Positions 8,943 to 17,864 of a DNA stretch of 64,000 nucleotides are shown here, piece by piece. The position numbers and the translations under genes were made by a program. The notes below the pieces were generated by a model. It was not told the origin of the DNA, did no database searches, and saw only the letters and a program-made list of their open reading frames with translations. The DNA comes from Chryseobacterium binzhouense (GTDB lineage: Bacteria > Bacteroidota > Bacteroidia > Flavobacteriales > Weeksellaceae), in the NCBI RefSeq assembly GCF_007474545.1, contig NZ_VKOG01000005.1, positions 1-64,000 on the forward strand. The letters run 5' to 3'. Position 1 is the stretch's first letter. Each line of letters starts with the position of its first letter.

Positions 8943-9225
8943 AACCTGAGTTGGGGATAAGTTTTCTTAAACGCAACGTTAAGCAAAGAGATTCAATTAT
9001 CAAGAATTCAGCTTTTAAGATATACAAAAGCACTTCGACTACGCTCAGTATAAACTTTAACTTATTAAAATAATACCATTTTTGTCTTTTTTCAATAAAC
9101 GGAGTGCCTTTGTTTAGCTTAAAAACTTTTAAAAAGTAAAAAATCTTTTGTTTTTCTTTGCAATAAATTAATATGATGCTATAAATCAATTATTTAAATT
9201 TATTTCTTATCCTCGAACTGAGGTT
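8943..9225. mobile_element. MITE-like repeat, copy 2, with inverted ends and AATCA target duplication
   Basis: The ends are inverted repeats: left AACCTGAGTTGGGGATAAG (8943-8961), right complement AACCTCAGTTCGAGGATAAG (9206-9225). AATCA occurs directly outside both ends (8938-8942 and 9226-9230), as expected for a 5-bp target duplication. The 283-bp body is AT-rich, has no convincing ORF and matches copy 1 at 8113-8369. This fits a non-autonomous transposable element. The transposase that would move it is not in the window. Confidence 0.7.
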
Positions 9226-9367
9226 AATCAAAGACAATCTATAGAAACTAATGAAAAGTTCAAGAATTAACTTTAACAGTGCATTAACAAAGTTTTAGCA
9301 TTTCATTTTGGCTGACGGCATTATTTTTTCAAGTCTATGACTAGATAACACCAAAAAATTTAATAGT

Positions 9368-9916
9368 ATGTCAAAAAAAATTGCCATTTTAGCAACACAC
9401 GGATTTGAAGAAAGCGAACTGAAATCACCAAAAGAACACATTGAGCAGCAGGGATGGACTGCCCACATCATCAGTCCGGAATCGGGAAGCATCAAAGCAT
9501 GGTCTGAGAAAAACTGGGGAAAAGAATACACTGTAGATAAAACATTAAGCGAAGCATCGGCATCAGATTATGATGCGCTGGTTTTGCCGGGCGGTGTCAT
9601 CAATCCTGATCAGTTAAGAACCAATGAAGATGCTTTGTCATTTGTTAAAGATTTTTTCAGCCAGCATAAACCGGTTGCTGCAATCTGCCACGGACCGCAG
9701 ATTCTCATCAATGCTGGTGCGGTTGAAGGAAGAAATCTTACTTCGGTAAAAGCCATTAGCCAGGATTTGAAAAATGCAGGAGCCCAATGGGAAGACAGTG
9801 AAGTAGTGGTAGACAGTGGTTTGGTGACCAGCAGAACTCCCGAAGATTTACCGGCATTCAATGCAAAACTTGTAGAAGAAGTAAAAGAAGGGAAACATCA
9901 GGAGCAGACGCTGTAA
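9368..9916 (+). CDS. DJ-1/PfpI-family protein (type 1 glutamine amidotransferase fold)
   Basis: The 182-residue protein matches the PfpI/YhbO class. An N-terminal KKIAILATHGFEESEL strand-loop carries the conserved Glu near position 14-15. The nucleophile elbow AAICHGPQIL holds the catalytic Cys at about residue 112 followed by His. Members act as deglycases, chaperones or stress proteins in the cytosol, and the exact activity cannot be read from sequence. It stands alone, with its own strong terminator. Confidence 0.88.
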   Translation: MSKKIAILATHGFEESELKSPKEHIEQQGWTAHIISPESGSIKAWSEKNWGKEYTVDKTLSEASASDYDALVLPGGVINPDQLRTNEDALSFVKDFFSQHKPVAAICHGPQILINAGAVEGRNLTSVKAISQDLKNAGAQWEDSEVVVDSGLVTSRTPEDLPAFNAKLVEEVKEGKHQEQTL

Positions 9917-9952
9917 AACAGTAAGGTACACTATACGTTATAGTAAACAGTA

Positions 9953-9987
9953 AAGGTTTAAGTCCAAATGGATTTAAACCTTTTTTA
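9953..9987 (+). terminator. Rho-independent terminator after the PfpI-like gene
   Basis: AAGGTTTAAGTCC and GGATTTAAACCTT form a 13-bp stem with an AAAT loop, followed by a T-run. A smaller palindrome ACTATA-CGT-TATAGT lies just upstream at 9930-9944. Confidence 0.85.
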
Positions 9988-10095
9988 GTAAAGGTGAAAA
10001 ATTTAATCTGTATGATTATTTTCAGAATACAAATCTTCCATGTTTTTATTTCTTCCGAATAACTTCTTCATTATTAATTTGTTAAATAATAGACA

Positions 10096-10132
10096 TTGTT
10101 GATGTTTAATTCATTAAAAATCACTAATTTCG
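10096..10132 (+). promoter_or_regulatory. Possible typA promoter
   Basis: TAATTTCG at 10125-10132 resembles TAnnTTTG with one change, and TTG occurs at 10096-10098 and again at 10099-10101. Spacing is 23 nt or more, at the long end of the usual range. It lies about 18 nt before the typA ATG. Confidence 0.35.
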
Positions 10133-10150
10133 CACCCGTAAAAATCATTC

Positions 10151-11956
10151 ATGCAAAACATTAGAAATATTGCGATTATCGCACACGTTGACCACGGTAA
10201 AACTACCTTGGTTGATAAAATTATTCATGCTACAAACATTTTCAGAGAAAATCAGGAAAGTGGAGAATTAATAATGGATAACAACGATCTTGAAAGAGAA
10301 AGAGGAATTACCATTTTATCAAAAAATATTTCTGTTACTTATAAAGACACAAAAATTAACGTAATCGATACTCCTGGTCACGCCGATTTTGGTGGGGAAG
10401 TAGAGAGAGTATTGAAAATGGCAGACGGAGTTATTTTGTTGGTGGATGCGTTCGAAGGACCAATGCCACAGACAAGATTCGTATTGCAGAAAGCTTTGGA
10501 ATTGGGATTAAGACCATTGGTGGTAATCAACAAAGTAGATAAGCCAAACTGTCGTCCGGACGAAGTTCACGATCAGGTTTTTGATTTATTCTTCAACCTG
10601 GAAGCGACTGAAGAGCAGCTGGATTTCCCAACATTCTACGGTTCTTCAAAACAGGGATGGTTCAACACATCACTGGAACAGACTGAAGATATTTTGCCAT
10701 TACTGGATGGTATTTTACAATATGTTCCGGCTCCGAAAATAGAAGAAGGAAACCTTCAGATGCAGATTACTTCTCTTGATTATTCTTCTTTCCTGGGAAG
10801 AATTGCGATCGGAAAAGTGACAAGAGGTGAGCTTAAGGAATCTCAGTGGATCGGTCTTGCTCAGGCAGACGGAAAAATTGCAAAAGGAAAAATAAAAGAA
10901 TTATACGTTTTCGAAGGTTTAGGAAAGAAAAAAGTAACTGAAGTTCAGGCAGGAGATATCTGTGCCGTAGTAGGTTTTGATGCTTTCCAGATCGGAGATT
11001 CTTTTGTAGATCTTGAAAACCCTGAACCGTTGGAAAGAACAGCTATTGATGAGCCTACGTTGAACATGACGTTCTCTATCAACAATTCACCTTTCTTCGG
11101 TAAAGACGGTAAATATGTAACTTCTAATCACCTGAAAGAAAGATTACACAAAGAATTAGAGAAAAATCTTGCATTGAGAGTTCAGCAGACAGATGATGCC
11201 AATACATTCCTTGTATTCGGTAGAGGTATTCTTCACTTATCTGTTTTAATTGAAACCATGAGAAGAGAAGGATATGAAATGACCATCGGTCAGCCGCAGG
11301 TAATCCTGAGAGAAATTGATGGTGAAAACTGTGAGCCTTACGAATCTTTGGTAGTGGATGTACCTGAAGAATATGCTTCAAGAGTTATTGATCTGGCTAC
11401 TCAGAGAAAAGGTGATCTTCACATTATGGAAACAAAAGGTGAAATGCAGCACATGGAGTTTGAAATTCCTTCAAGAGGTTTGATCGGGTTGCGTTCTCAG
11501 ATGTTGACAGCAACTGCAGGAGAAGCAATTATGGCACACCGTTTCACAGAATACAAGCCTTTCAAAGGAGCAATTCCGGGAAGAAACAATGGGGTATTGA
11601 TCAGCAAAACTCAAGGTCCTGCTACTGAATATTCAATCAATAAACTACAGGACAGAGGTAAATTTTTCGTTGATCCGGGTGAGGAAATCTATGCAGGAAT
11701 GATTATAGGTGAACAGAACAAGCCGGGAGATTTGGTGGTAAACATTGTTGAAGCTAAGCAGCTGAACAATATGCGTGCAGCCGGAAAAGATAAAGATACC
11801 GGTGTTGCACCAAAAATCTTGTTCTCTCTGGAAGAATGTATGGAATATATTCAGGCAGATGAAGCAATTGAAGTTACTCCTAATTTCATAAGAATGAGAA
11901 AGAAAATTCTTTCTGAAGAAGAAAGAAAAAGAGTGGAAAGAACGGCGAAAGCATAA
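10151..11956 (+). CDS. typA: Translational GTPase TypA/BipA
   Basis: The 601-residue protein has the full TypA layout. The G domain shows G1 AHVDHGKTT (about residues 10-18), GITILSKN in switch I, G3 DTPGHADFGGEVERV and G4 NKVDK. Domain II, EF-G-like domains III and V and the TypA-specific C-terminal domain (SRGLIGLRS, TEYKPFKG, PGRNNGVL) follow. It binds ribosomes and is linked to assembly and stress adaptation. It is a single gene with its own terminator. Confidence 0.97.
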   Translation: MQNIRNIAIIAHVDHGKTTLVDKIIHATNIFRENQESGELIMDNNDLERERGITILSKNISVTYKDTKINVIDTPGHADFGGEVERVLKMADGVILLVDAFEGPMPQTRFVLQKALELGLRPLVVINKVDKPNCRPDEVHDQVFDLFFNLEATEEQLDFPTFYGSSKQGWFNTSLEQTEDILPLLDGILQYVPAPKIEEGNLQMQITSLDYSSFLGRIAIGKVTRGELKESQWIGLAQADGKIAKGKIKELYVFEGLGKKKVTEVQAGDICAVVGFDAFQIGDSFVDLENPEPLERTAIDEPTLNMTFSINNSPFFGKDGKYVTSNHLKERLHKELEKNLALRVQQTDDANTFLVFGRGILHLSVLIETMRREGYEMTIGQPQVILREIDGENCEPYESLVVDVPEEYASRVIDLATQRKGDLHIMETKGEMQHMEFEIPSRGLIGLRSQMLTATAGEAIMAHRFTEYKPFKGAIPGRNNGVLISKTQGPATEYSINKLQDRGKFFVDPGEEIYAGMIIGEQNKPGDLVVNIVEAKQLNNMRAAGKDKDTGVAPKILFSLEECMEYIQADEAIEVTPNFIRMRKKILSEEERKRVERTAKA

Positions 11957-11976
11957 ATTTCACACCTATATAAATC

Positions 11977-12003
11977 AAGCCTCGGAATTCCGGGGCTTTT
12001 TTT
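11977..12003 (+). terminator. Terminator after typA
   Basis: AAGCCTCGG-AATT-CCGGGGCTT forms a 9-bp stem with one wobble pair, followed by TTTTTTT. Confidence 0.85.
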
Positions 12004-12297
12004 ATGAATGGAGTTTTACTAATCATACCTATCATTAGCGGCTGAATATTTGCATAAAAGTTTTTATCATTTCAGATGATTGAATGTTTCTAATTAAGTT
12101 GAATATCCGCAATGAATCATTATAGATTCTGAGTTTACTTCTGTTAAAAATTTTAATACAATTAAAAGCAGACAATCATCATTAATGAAGCGAAATTTAT
12201 CAATCAGCATAGATTATCTCTTTCCTGACTTGTTTTAGCCTTAAATGTTAAAGATAAGAATAAAATTAATCTGACCAAAAATATACTGACATAGCGT
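12004..12297. other. AT-rich spacer between typA and the M23 peptidase gene
   Basis: About 290 bases without an assignable element. It contains no full TAnnTTTG match on the plus strand and no clear hairpin. An open frame on the minus strand here overlaps the peptidase signal sequence and looks accidental. Confidence 0.4.
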
Positions 12298-13407
12298 ATG
12301 AAAATATTCCACTCCTTACTCATTCTTTCTCTTCTTTTTATTCTTCTCATATCATGTGACGGATTAAAAAAAGCGAGAAATATTTTTGAAACTTCAGAAC
12401 GTATAAAGTATGAACGAAACTTCTCAGGTGCAGACAGTCTTATGACACAGTGGAAAAGCAATTTTGCATCTGCCGCAGATAATCAGCTTGTTGTAAAAGA
12501 TGGTGATGTATTTTCTGTTCAGGTCAATGAAATCAGCATTCCTGCGTTGGGCTATTCTGTGGAACTTCAGCAGGGACGGCTTTTAGTGGTAGAAGCCATT
12601 GCCGGTGATCCCAATGCAAAGATCTTTGTTGATATCAGCAAAAAGGTTTATTCTAAAGAAAAAGCAGAAAGTGCACTCATCAGTAAAGGGAGATTTACAA
12701 AAAGAATTGAAAATACAGGATCGTATAAAATTATTGTGCAGCCGGAAATCAATTTTGCCGGAACATTTGTATTGAAGATCTATACGCAACCTTCGCTCAG
12801 TTTTCCTGTGGCAGGAAAAGGGAACAGTGATGTTCAGAGTTTTTGGGGTGCAAGCCGTGACGGTGGTGGCAGAAGTCATGAAGGAATAGATATTTTTGCA
12901 CGAAGGGGCACTCCTGTAACAGCAGTAATCAACGGAACGGTCACAAGAACCGGAAATCAGGGCTTAGGCGGGAAGCAGGTCTGGATGAGAGATCCGGAAA
13001 TGAATTATTCTTACTATTATGCACATTTAGACAGTATTATTGCAAATAGCGGTCAGCGGGTAAAAGCGGGTGACACATTAGGATTAGTGGGAAGTACAGG
13101 AAATGCAGCCGGAGGTTCGCCACATCTTCACTTCGGAATTTATACCTTGGGTGGAGCAGTAGATCCCTATCCTTTTGTAAAAAAGACTAAATTACCTGAA
13201 TCTGTTTCTCCGCCGTTGAAAATACTTTCTGCAAAGTTTGCCAAAGCGGGATCTGTGATAAGATCCGGACCGGGTACAGAATATACGACTCTTAAAAAAT
13301 TAGCAGGTAGAACAGCCATAAAAATTCTCGCTGCAGGGAAAGACTGGTGTCATATAAAAACTGATGACGGAACTGAAGGATTTATATATTCAGACAGGCT
13401 TGAATAA
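12298..13407 (+). CDS. M23 peptidase lipoprotein with C-terminal SH3 domain
   Basis: The 369-residue protein starts with a lipoprotein signal ending LLIS-C20. Residues about 60-170 form a beta-rich domain of unknown role. The LytM/M23 domain follows, with zinc/catalytic residues H194 and D198 in HEGID and H276/H278 in HLHFG. The bacterial SH3 domain at about 315-369 (RSGPGTEYTTLKKL, DWCHIKTDDGTEGFIYSDRL) would bind cell-wall glycan or peptide. M23 enzymes cut peptidoglycan cross-links, or act as activators when residues are lost; here the metal set is complete. Probably anchored to a membrane facing the periplasm. The next gene, also a lipoprotein, follows after 107 bp. Confidence 0.9.
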   Translation: MKIFHSLLILSLLFILLISCDGLKKARNIFETSERIKYERNFSGADSLMTQWKSNFASAADNQLVVKDGDVFSVQVNEISIPALGYSVELQQGRLLVVEAIAGDPNAKIFVDISKKVYSKEKAESALISKGRFTKRIENTGSYKIIVQPEINFAGTFVLKIYTQPSLSFPVAGKGNSDVQSFWGASRDGGGRSHEGIDIFARRGTPVTAVINGTVTRTGNQGLGGKQVWMRDPEMNYSYYYAHLDSIIANSGQRVKAGDTLGLVGSTGNAAGGSPHLHFGIYTLGGAVDPYPFVKKTKLPESVSPPLKILSAKFAKAGSVIRSGPGTEYTTLKKLAGRTAIKILAAGKDWCHIKTDDGTEGFIYSDRLE

Positions 13408-13514
13408 TGCTGTTTGTCATAATTAATGAGTCTAAATGGTTATATCCTTTTTTTGTATTCTGAATTTTATTATCTTGAAATCCTTAATTACAGATCAGTT
13501 TGAATTATAGATCA

Positions 13515-15107
13515 ATGAAAATCACTCATATAAAATTAGTATGCCTTTTGGGACTGTTTGCATCTTTCACTACTTCTTGTGCTGTGAGAGAAAAATTGCC
13601 TGCAGCAAAACCCGCAAAAACACCAGACAAGACGGTTAAAATTCCAAATCCGGTATCTGTTCCTCCTGTAGCAGCAGTTGAGGAAGAGTTAAAAGTAGAT
13701 CTTCCGGCTATCAACCGTGAATTCCGTGGAGTATGGATTGCAAGTGTAGCCAATATCAACTGGCCTTCAAGAAATAATTTATCTGTAGAACAGCAGAAAA
13801 GAGAAGCCATCAGTATGCTGAATATGCTGCAGGAAAACAATTTTAATGCTGTCATTTTTCAGGTTCGTCCTTCTGCAGATGCGTTGTACACAAGCGAGCT
13901 TGAGCCATGGTCATATTTCCTGACCGGGAAAACCGGTGAGCCGCCTTATCCCAATTATGATCCTTTGCAATTCTGGATTGAAGAATCTCATAAAAGAGGA
14001 ATGGAACTTCATGTATGGCTGAATCCTTACAGAGCACATCATTCTAACGGAGGTGCCGTTACCAATCTGTCTATGGTCAATAAGCTTTCAGATATAACCA
14101 TCAGATTAAAAAACGGAATGTACTGGTTTGATCCTGCCAATCCGAAAACTCAGGGACACGTGTCTAATGTGGTAAAAGATATTGTAAAAAGATATGATAT
14201 TGATGCAGTGCATTTTGATGATTATTTTTATCCTTATGCAACGTACAACCGGGGAGCAGATTTCCCTGATCATACCTCCTGGAACGAATATGTAAAAAAC
14301 GGCGGAACATTAAACAGAGCAGACTGGAGACGGGACAACGTCAATAAATTTGTAGAAAGAATTTATAAAGAAATTCATGCAGAAAAAAATCATGTAAAAT
14401 TCGGCATCAGTCCGTTTGGGATATGGAAACCCGGTTATCCCGAAGGAATTGTAGGTTCATCACAATATGATGAGTTGTATGCTGATGCTAAATTATGGCT
14501 TAATAATGGCTGGGTAGATTATTTTTCGCCGCAGTTATACTGGCCGATTGAATCTAAAGGACAAAGTTTTCCTGCATTGCTGAACTGGTGGAAATCTGAA
14601 AATACCATGAACCGCCATCTTTGGCCCGGCTTAAATACAGTGGAAATCAAAGCTTCTGACCGTCCTTCCGAGATCAAAAATCAGGTAGAATTATCAAGAC
14701 AGATTTTAAATAGCAGCACAGGAACCATCCATTGGAGTATTGCAGGCTTAACGAAAAACGCCGGTATGCTCCCTACACTAAAAAACGGACCGTATAAGGA
14801 AAAAGCACTAACTCCAAAAAGTCCATGGATTAAAACACTTCCTTTAGAAAAGCCTACTTTGTTTACCAACGAGAATGGAAGTTTTGTACAGACCAGCTGG
14901 AGTTCAAAAAAAATTGGTAATGTATTTCAATGGGTTCTTTTTACACAATACGATGGAGTTTGGAATACTGAAATCCTGACTTTGGAAACACTTTCGAAGG
15001 ATATTCCAAAGTTTAAAAATGGTAAAACATTAAATGCGGTAGCAATAAAGGCGATAGACCGTTTGGGAAATGAAAGCGATTATATGGCGAAGAAAGTAAA
15101 GCAATAA
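13515..15107 (+). CDS. GHL10-family (DUF187) glycoside hydrolase-like lipoprotein
   Basis: The 530-residue protein has a lipoprotein signal ending FTTS-C22 and a GHL10 catalytic-type domain. That domain opens with REFRGVWIASVANINWPS and continues with VIFQVRPSADALY, LHVWLNPYRAHH, IDAVHFDDYFYP and KFGISPFGIW. This family (YngK-like) is thought to act on peptidoglycan-related glycans. A fibronectin-like C-terminal domain at about 430-530 follows. I prefer the ATG at 13515 over an in-frame TTG at 13500 because it gives a standard signal peptide. A bidirectional-looking hairpin separates it from the convergent next gene. Confidence 0.88.
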   Translation: MKITHIKLVCLLGLFASFTTSCAVREKLPAAKPAKTPDKTVKIPNPVSVPPVAAVEEELKVDLPAINREFRGVWIASVANINWPSRNNLSVEQQKREAISMLNMLQENNFNAVIFQVRPSADALYTSELEPWSYFLTGKTGEPPYPNYDPLQFWIEESHKRGMELHVWLNPYRAHHSNGGAVTNLSMVNKLSDITIRLKNGMYWFDPANPKTQGHVSNVVKDIVKRYDIDAVHFDDYFYPYATYNRGADFPDHTSWNEYVKNGGTLNRADWRRDNVNKFVERIYKEIHAEKNHVKFGISPFGIWKPGYPEGIVGSSQYDELYADAKLWLNNGWVDYFSPQLYWPIESKGQSFPALLNWWKSENTMNRHLWPGLNTVEIKASDRPSEIKNQVELSRQILNSSTGTIHWSIAGLTKNAGMLPTLKNGPYKEKALTPKSPWIKTLPLEKPTLFTNENGSFVQTSWSSKKIGNVFQWVLFTQYDGVWNTEILTLETLSKDIPKFKNGKTLNAVAIKAIDRLGNESDYMAKKVKQ

Positions 15108-15117
15108 TCAATATAAT

Positions 15118-15147
15118 AAGGCTGATGGATTATCAGCCTTATTTTTT
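15118..15147 (+). terminator. Terminator between convergent genes
   Basis: AAGGCTGAT-GGATT-ATCAGCCTT is a perfect 9-bp stem followed by ATTTTTTT. It sits between the GHL10 gene and the convergent secreted-protein gene ending at 15153. Confidence 0.85.
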
Positions 15148-15152
15148 TAATC

Positions 15153-15713
15153 TTAAAAAACCTGTACAATAGTAAATTTTGCAGATCCCGAAGTAATGGT
15201 GAACCATTCTCCCTCTAAAGTAGACCTGAACTGGTACGTTTCTGAAGCTCCGTTGCACGAATCATAAGCAGGATCTCCCAATTCCAGCTCTGCACCATAA
15301 TTAAAGTTGGCGTCTCTCCCAACCATCAGACAGTCAGTCCAGTCGGTTGCTGTTGTGATGACGCTGACATTATTTAATGAAGGATGAGCGGGAGTTCTCC
15401 ATGTTTGGGGATTTGTTGCTGAAGTTTGCACCAACCATTGGCTAACCGGTGGAGTAGCCGACAATCCCTGATTGAATTGTCTAAATTCCGCAATAAAAGG
15501 ACTTCCTCCACTTGCGGGATCAAAAGTCAGATTATAATTGCTGTAATCATTACTTGAAACTCTGGGGTAACAACTGCCATTAAGACCATTTGCTTCAATT
15601 CTCGCCTCCAGGAAATAGGATGAATAGTTGTAAACGAGCAATGTAGACTGCTGTGCATTGGTATATACTGCAAGCCACAGTACTGAGAATAAAGTTAAGA
15701 TTTTCGTTTTCAT
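15153..15713 (-). CDS. Secreted protein of an unnamed paralogous family (member 1)
   Basis: The 186-residue protein has a signal peptide ending about TNA-QQ. The mature part shares a plan with the proteins at 16701-17264 and 17274-17795. This comprises an N-terminal L.VYNYSSY motif, a Cys in GSCYPRVS, a PAHPSL segment followed by TDW, a second Cys (DSCNGAS), and the closing EWFTITSG plus a beta strand ending in Phe. The two shared Cys suggest a disulfide. No cofactor or catalytic motif is visible and I do not recognise the family. It lies divergent to the other two copies across a 611-bp spacer. Confidence 0.8.
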   Translation of the reverse strand: MKTKILTLFSVLWLAVYTNAQQSTLLVYNYSSYFLEARIEANGLNGSCYPRVSSNDYSNYNLTFDPASGGSPFIAEFRQFNQGLSATPPVSQWLVQTSATNPQTWRTPAHPSLNNVSVITTATDWTDCLMVGRDANFNYGAELELGDPAYDSCNGASETYQFRSTLEGEWFTITSGSAKFTIVQVF

Positions 15714-16324
15714 AATATTTAATTTAGTTTATTAGAGTAATACTTCATGTTTCTGATAATAATTAACTCAAATCATTGTTTTAATTGCATTTTTCATTGT
15801 TAATTGATTTAACTTAATCCTGTGTTAAACTACTCATAGATATTTAACACCACAAGCTGTTGTTGTAATAATTTATCAATTTATGTTTCTTTCATGGTCA
15901 GATATTAAACAATTATACAGTCTGATATATTGCAAGTGGTTTAAAATGAGTTTATTATCAAATGTTTTTTTTAACAAAGCATCAGAGATATTATTTCTTA
16001 GTGGTATACTAATGAGGATCGCATGAAATTTAAGTACATATATATATCATTTAAATTTGAATAATAATTTACACTGAAATATTTAATCATGAAAGATGTT
16101 ATGCAAAGTATTGATTGATAATTATTTGTATTGCAACCATAAGTGTAAATTTATAAATAATTCCCATTATATGTAAATATTTTAGTTTAATCCATAATGA
16201 TGGAAATAATTTATTGTTAAATTGCAGTACACTTAATTCATTGTTTTTTGAAAATTTAATCCGTTAACTAAAATCTAGAAGTTACAATTCATCAAACCTT
16301 TTTAATAACAAAAATTTATTTACT
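15714..16324. other. Large AT-rich divergent spacer in the secreted-protein cluster
   Basis: 611 bases without a credible ORF or RNA gene. It presumably carries the promoters for the minus-strand gene at 15713 and the plus-strand gene at 16325, although I find no full TAnnTTTG with a good TTG partner. The inverted repeat listed at 15822-15850 is the only clear symmetry. Confidence 0.45.
15822..15850. promoter_or_regulatory. Inverted repeat in the divergent spacer
   Basis: GTGTTAAA (15822-15829) and TTTAACAC (15843-15850) are perfect inverted copies 13 nt apart. It could be an operator for the divergent secreted-protein genes, but it is about 110 bp from the nearer start and untested. Confidence 0.35.
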
Positions 16325-16696
16325 ATGAAAAAAATTCTTTTTACACTTAGCCTTTTAATGGTTGTGTTAAATTCTTGCACCAACGAAAGTGCAACTGTTA
16401 ATACAGTAGAATCTATGAAAACTCCTGAAATGCAAAACTTTGCCAAAGCAATGCGAAGTCTGGGAGATCCCGCCAATAGAGCCACCGAGGAAGAAAAAAG
16501 AAGCGGAAGTGCAGAATTAAGCGACAGAAGAAAAAGAATTCTTCTTCCTTCTGCAACAGAACTTATTAAGTCTACCGGAGTTACAGATGCGCAAATCCAG
16601 CAGAAAACAAATGGAGATGTTTCTGCGATTTTGGTCTGGGCAATCCAGATTAATCAGGAAAAAATGGCTCAAATAAGAAATAACGTGAAATTGTAA
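16325..16696 (+). CDS. Small lipoprotein of unknown function
   Basis: The 123-residue protein has a lipoprotein signal ending VLNS-C18. The mature part is helical and charged (RATEEEKRSG, SDRRKRILLPS) and ends in RNNVKL. I do not recognise it. It starts an apparent operon with the two secreted paralogues: the next ATG is only 4 bp after its stop. Confidence 0.75.
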   Translation: MKKILFTLSLLMVVLNSCTNESATVNTVESMKTPEMQNFAKAMRSLGDPANRATEEEKRSGSAELSDRRKRILLPSATELIKSTGVTDAQIQQKTNGDVSAILVWAIQINQEKMAQIRNNVKL

Positions 16697-16700
16697 TATT

Positions 16701-17264
16701 ATGAAAAAGCATTTTTTAATAATCTGCTGTGCTTTAGGAACCCAGATTTTTGCACAGCAAAGTAAGCTTACCATCAACAATTATTCACCTTACGATTTTC
16801 GTGGTCAGTTAATGGCGACTCCATTAGGAACCTGTTATCCTATGGTCAGTATCGGATATCCCGCCGTACCCGATCAACTTCTAGTACCCGCATCCGACAG
16901 CTTTTACCTGTCAACGTACAATGATGGTGTGGCAGCAGGTATCAGCTCTTTTTTTGTTACGACCTCACCAACTAATCCTGGTATGCCAAGAATTCCAAAC
17001 CACCCTACATTATCCCCAATGGGACCTATCTCATTAAATACTGACTGGAGACACACTAAATTTCAAATGTGGTTTGCAGGAACAAATACTCCGGTGTCTT
17101 CAGGAGGAACAAACGTACCTGAAACTTATTTTTTAGGAAATTTGGGAGATGGTACTAATAGCTGTTTCAGCGGACCGACCAATGTTTCCAGTGTTTATGG
17201 CTATGCTGAATGGTATACTATTACGTCCGGAAGTATAAAATATACTTTTATTGATATTTTTTAA
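16701..17264 (+). CDS. Secreted protein of an unnamed paralogous family (member 2)
   Basis: The 187-residue protein has a signal peptide ending about IFA-QQ. It repeats the family plan: LTINNYSPY, a Cys in GTCYPMVS, PNHPTL followed by NTDW, a second Cys (NSCFSGP), then EWYTITSG and a final strand KYTFIDIF ending in Phe. Between the conserved parts it is Pro/Gly/Thr rich. It lies 4 bp after the small lipoprotein and 9 bp before member 3, so the three are probably co-transcribed. Function unknown. Confidence 0.8.
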   Translation: MKKHFLIICCALGTQIFAQQSKLTINNYSPYDFRGQLMATPLGTCYPMVSIGYPAVPDQLLVPASDSFYLSTYNDGVAAGISSFFVTTSPTNPGMPRIPNHPTLSPMGPISLNTDWRHTKFQMWFAGTNTPVSSGGTNVPETYFLGNLGDGTNSCFSGPTNVSSVYGYAEWYTITSGSIKYTFIDIF

Positions 17265-17273
17265 TTGAAGATT

Positions 17274-17795
17274 ATGGAAAAGATATTTTTAATGTTCAGC
17301 TTATTTTTAAGCACCATTGCATTTTCCCAAGTAACTCCGCTTACAATAAACAATTATTCAAGTTATAAGCTTACAGGGAGGTTGAGAGCTGCTGATCTGA
17401 CCAATTGTGTTCCGGAACTTTACGTGGGAAATACCTTGTCTAGTGGCAATTTTACAATTCCGGCTTCTTCGAGTACAGAATACGTTAAATATTACACCGC
17501 TAATACCGCTACTATTCCCGTATTCGATTACCTTGTAAGAATGTCTAATACGACACCGGCTTCAGTACTTCCTTACAATCATCCGAATGTAGTGGCTATT
17601 TCACCTACCACCGACTGGTCATTTTATGCATTTGATTTAAGAGATGCAGCAAATAATATTTATGATCATTTTGAATTAGGAGTAGTTCCTTGTGCAAGCA
17701 ATTATCCTACCTATGAGATGGGATCGGTTTCGGAGGCGGAATGGTTTACTATTACTTCTGGAGGAACTGTCCACAGCTATATCCAGATTTATTAA
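17274..17795 (+). CDS. Secreted protein of an unnamed paralogous family (member 3)
   Basis: The 173-residue protein has a signal peptide ending about AFS-QV. It shares LTINNYSSY, a Cys in TNCVPEL, YNHPNV followed by TTDW, a second Cys (VPCASNY) and EWFTITSG, and ends in Tyr. I chose the ATG at 17274 rather than a TTG 9 nt upstream because it gives a compact signal peptide. It is last in the operon, before a strong terminator. Confidence 0.8.
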   Translation: MEKIFLMFSLFLSTIAFSQVTPLTINNYSSYKLTGRLRAADLTNCVPELYVGNTLSSGNFTIPASSSTEYVKYYTANTATIPVFDYLVRMSNTTPASVLPYNHPNVVAISPTTDWSFYAFDLRDAANNIYDHFELGVVPCASNYPTYEMGSVSEAEWFTITSGGTVHSYIQIY

Positions 17796-17815
17796 TTACA
17801 TTCTCTAACAATAAA

Positions 17816-17848
17816 AATAGCTCCTTATTTGTAAGGAGCTATTCTATA
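17816..17848. terminator. Symmetric terminator between the secreted-protein operon and metG
   Basis: AATAGCTCCTTA-TTTG-TAAGGAGCTATT is a perfect 12-bp stem. It lies between converging transcripts and may serve both, though the T-runs are weak. Confidence 0.75.
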
Positions 17849-17864
17849 TTATACAAAATTGATC

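Noticed and set aside
8881-9189. Open frame of 102 codons on the minus strand
   Set aside because: It runs through MITE-like copy 2, whose homology to copy 1 is at DNA level without a shared frame. The predicted protein is low in complexity.
12204-12461. Minus-strand frame at the start of the M23 peptidase gene
   Set aside because: It is antisense to the signal peptide of a clear lipoprotein gene and has no recognisable sequence.
16701-17795. The secreted paralogues as outer-membrane beta-barrels because they end in Phe/Tyr
   Set aside because: They have a terminal aromatic residue, but are short and lack a series of amphipathic strands of barrel length. Small secreted beta-domains fit better.
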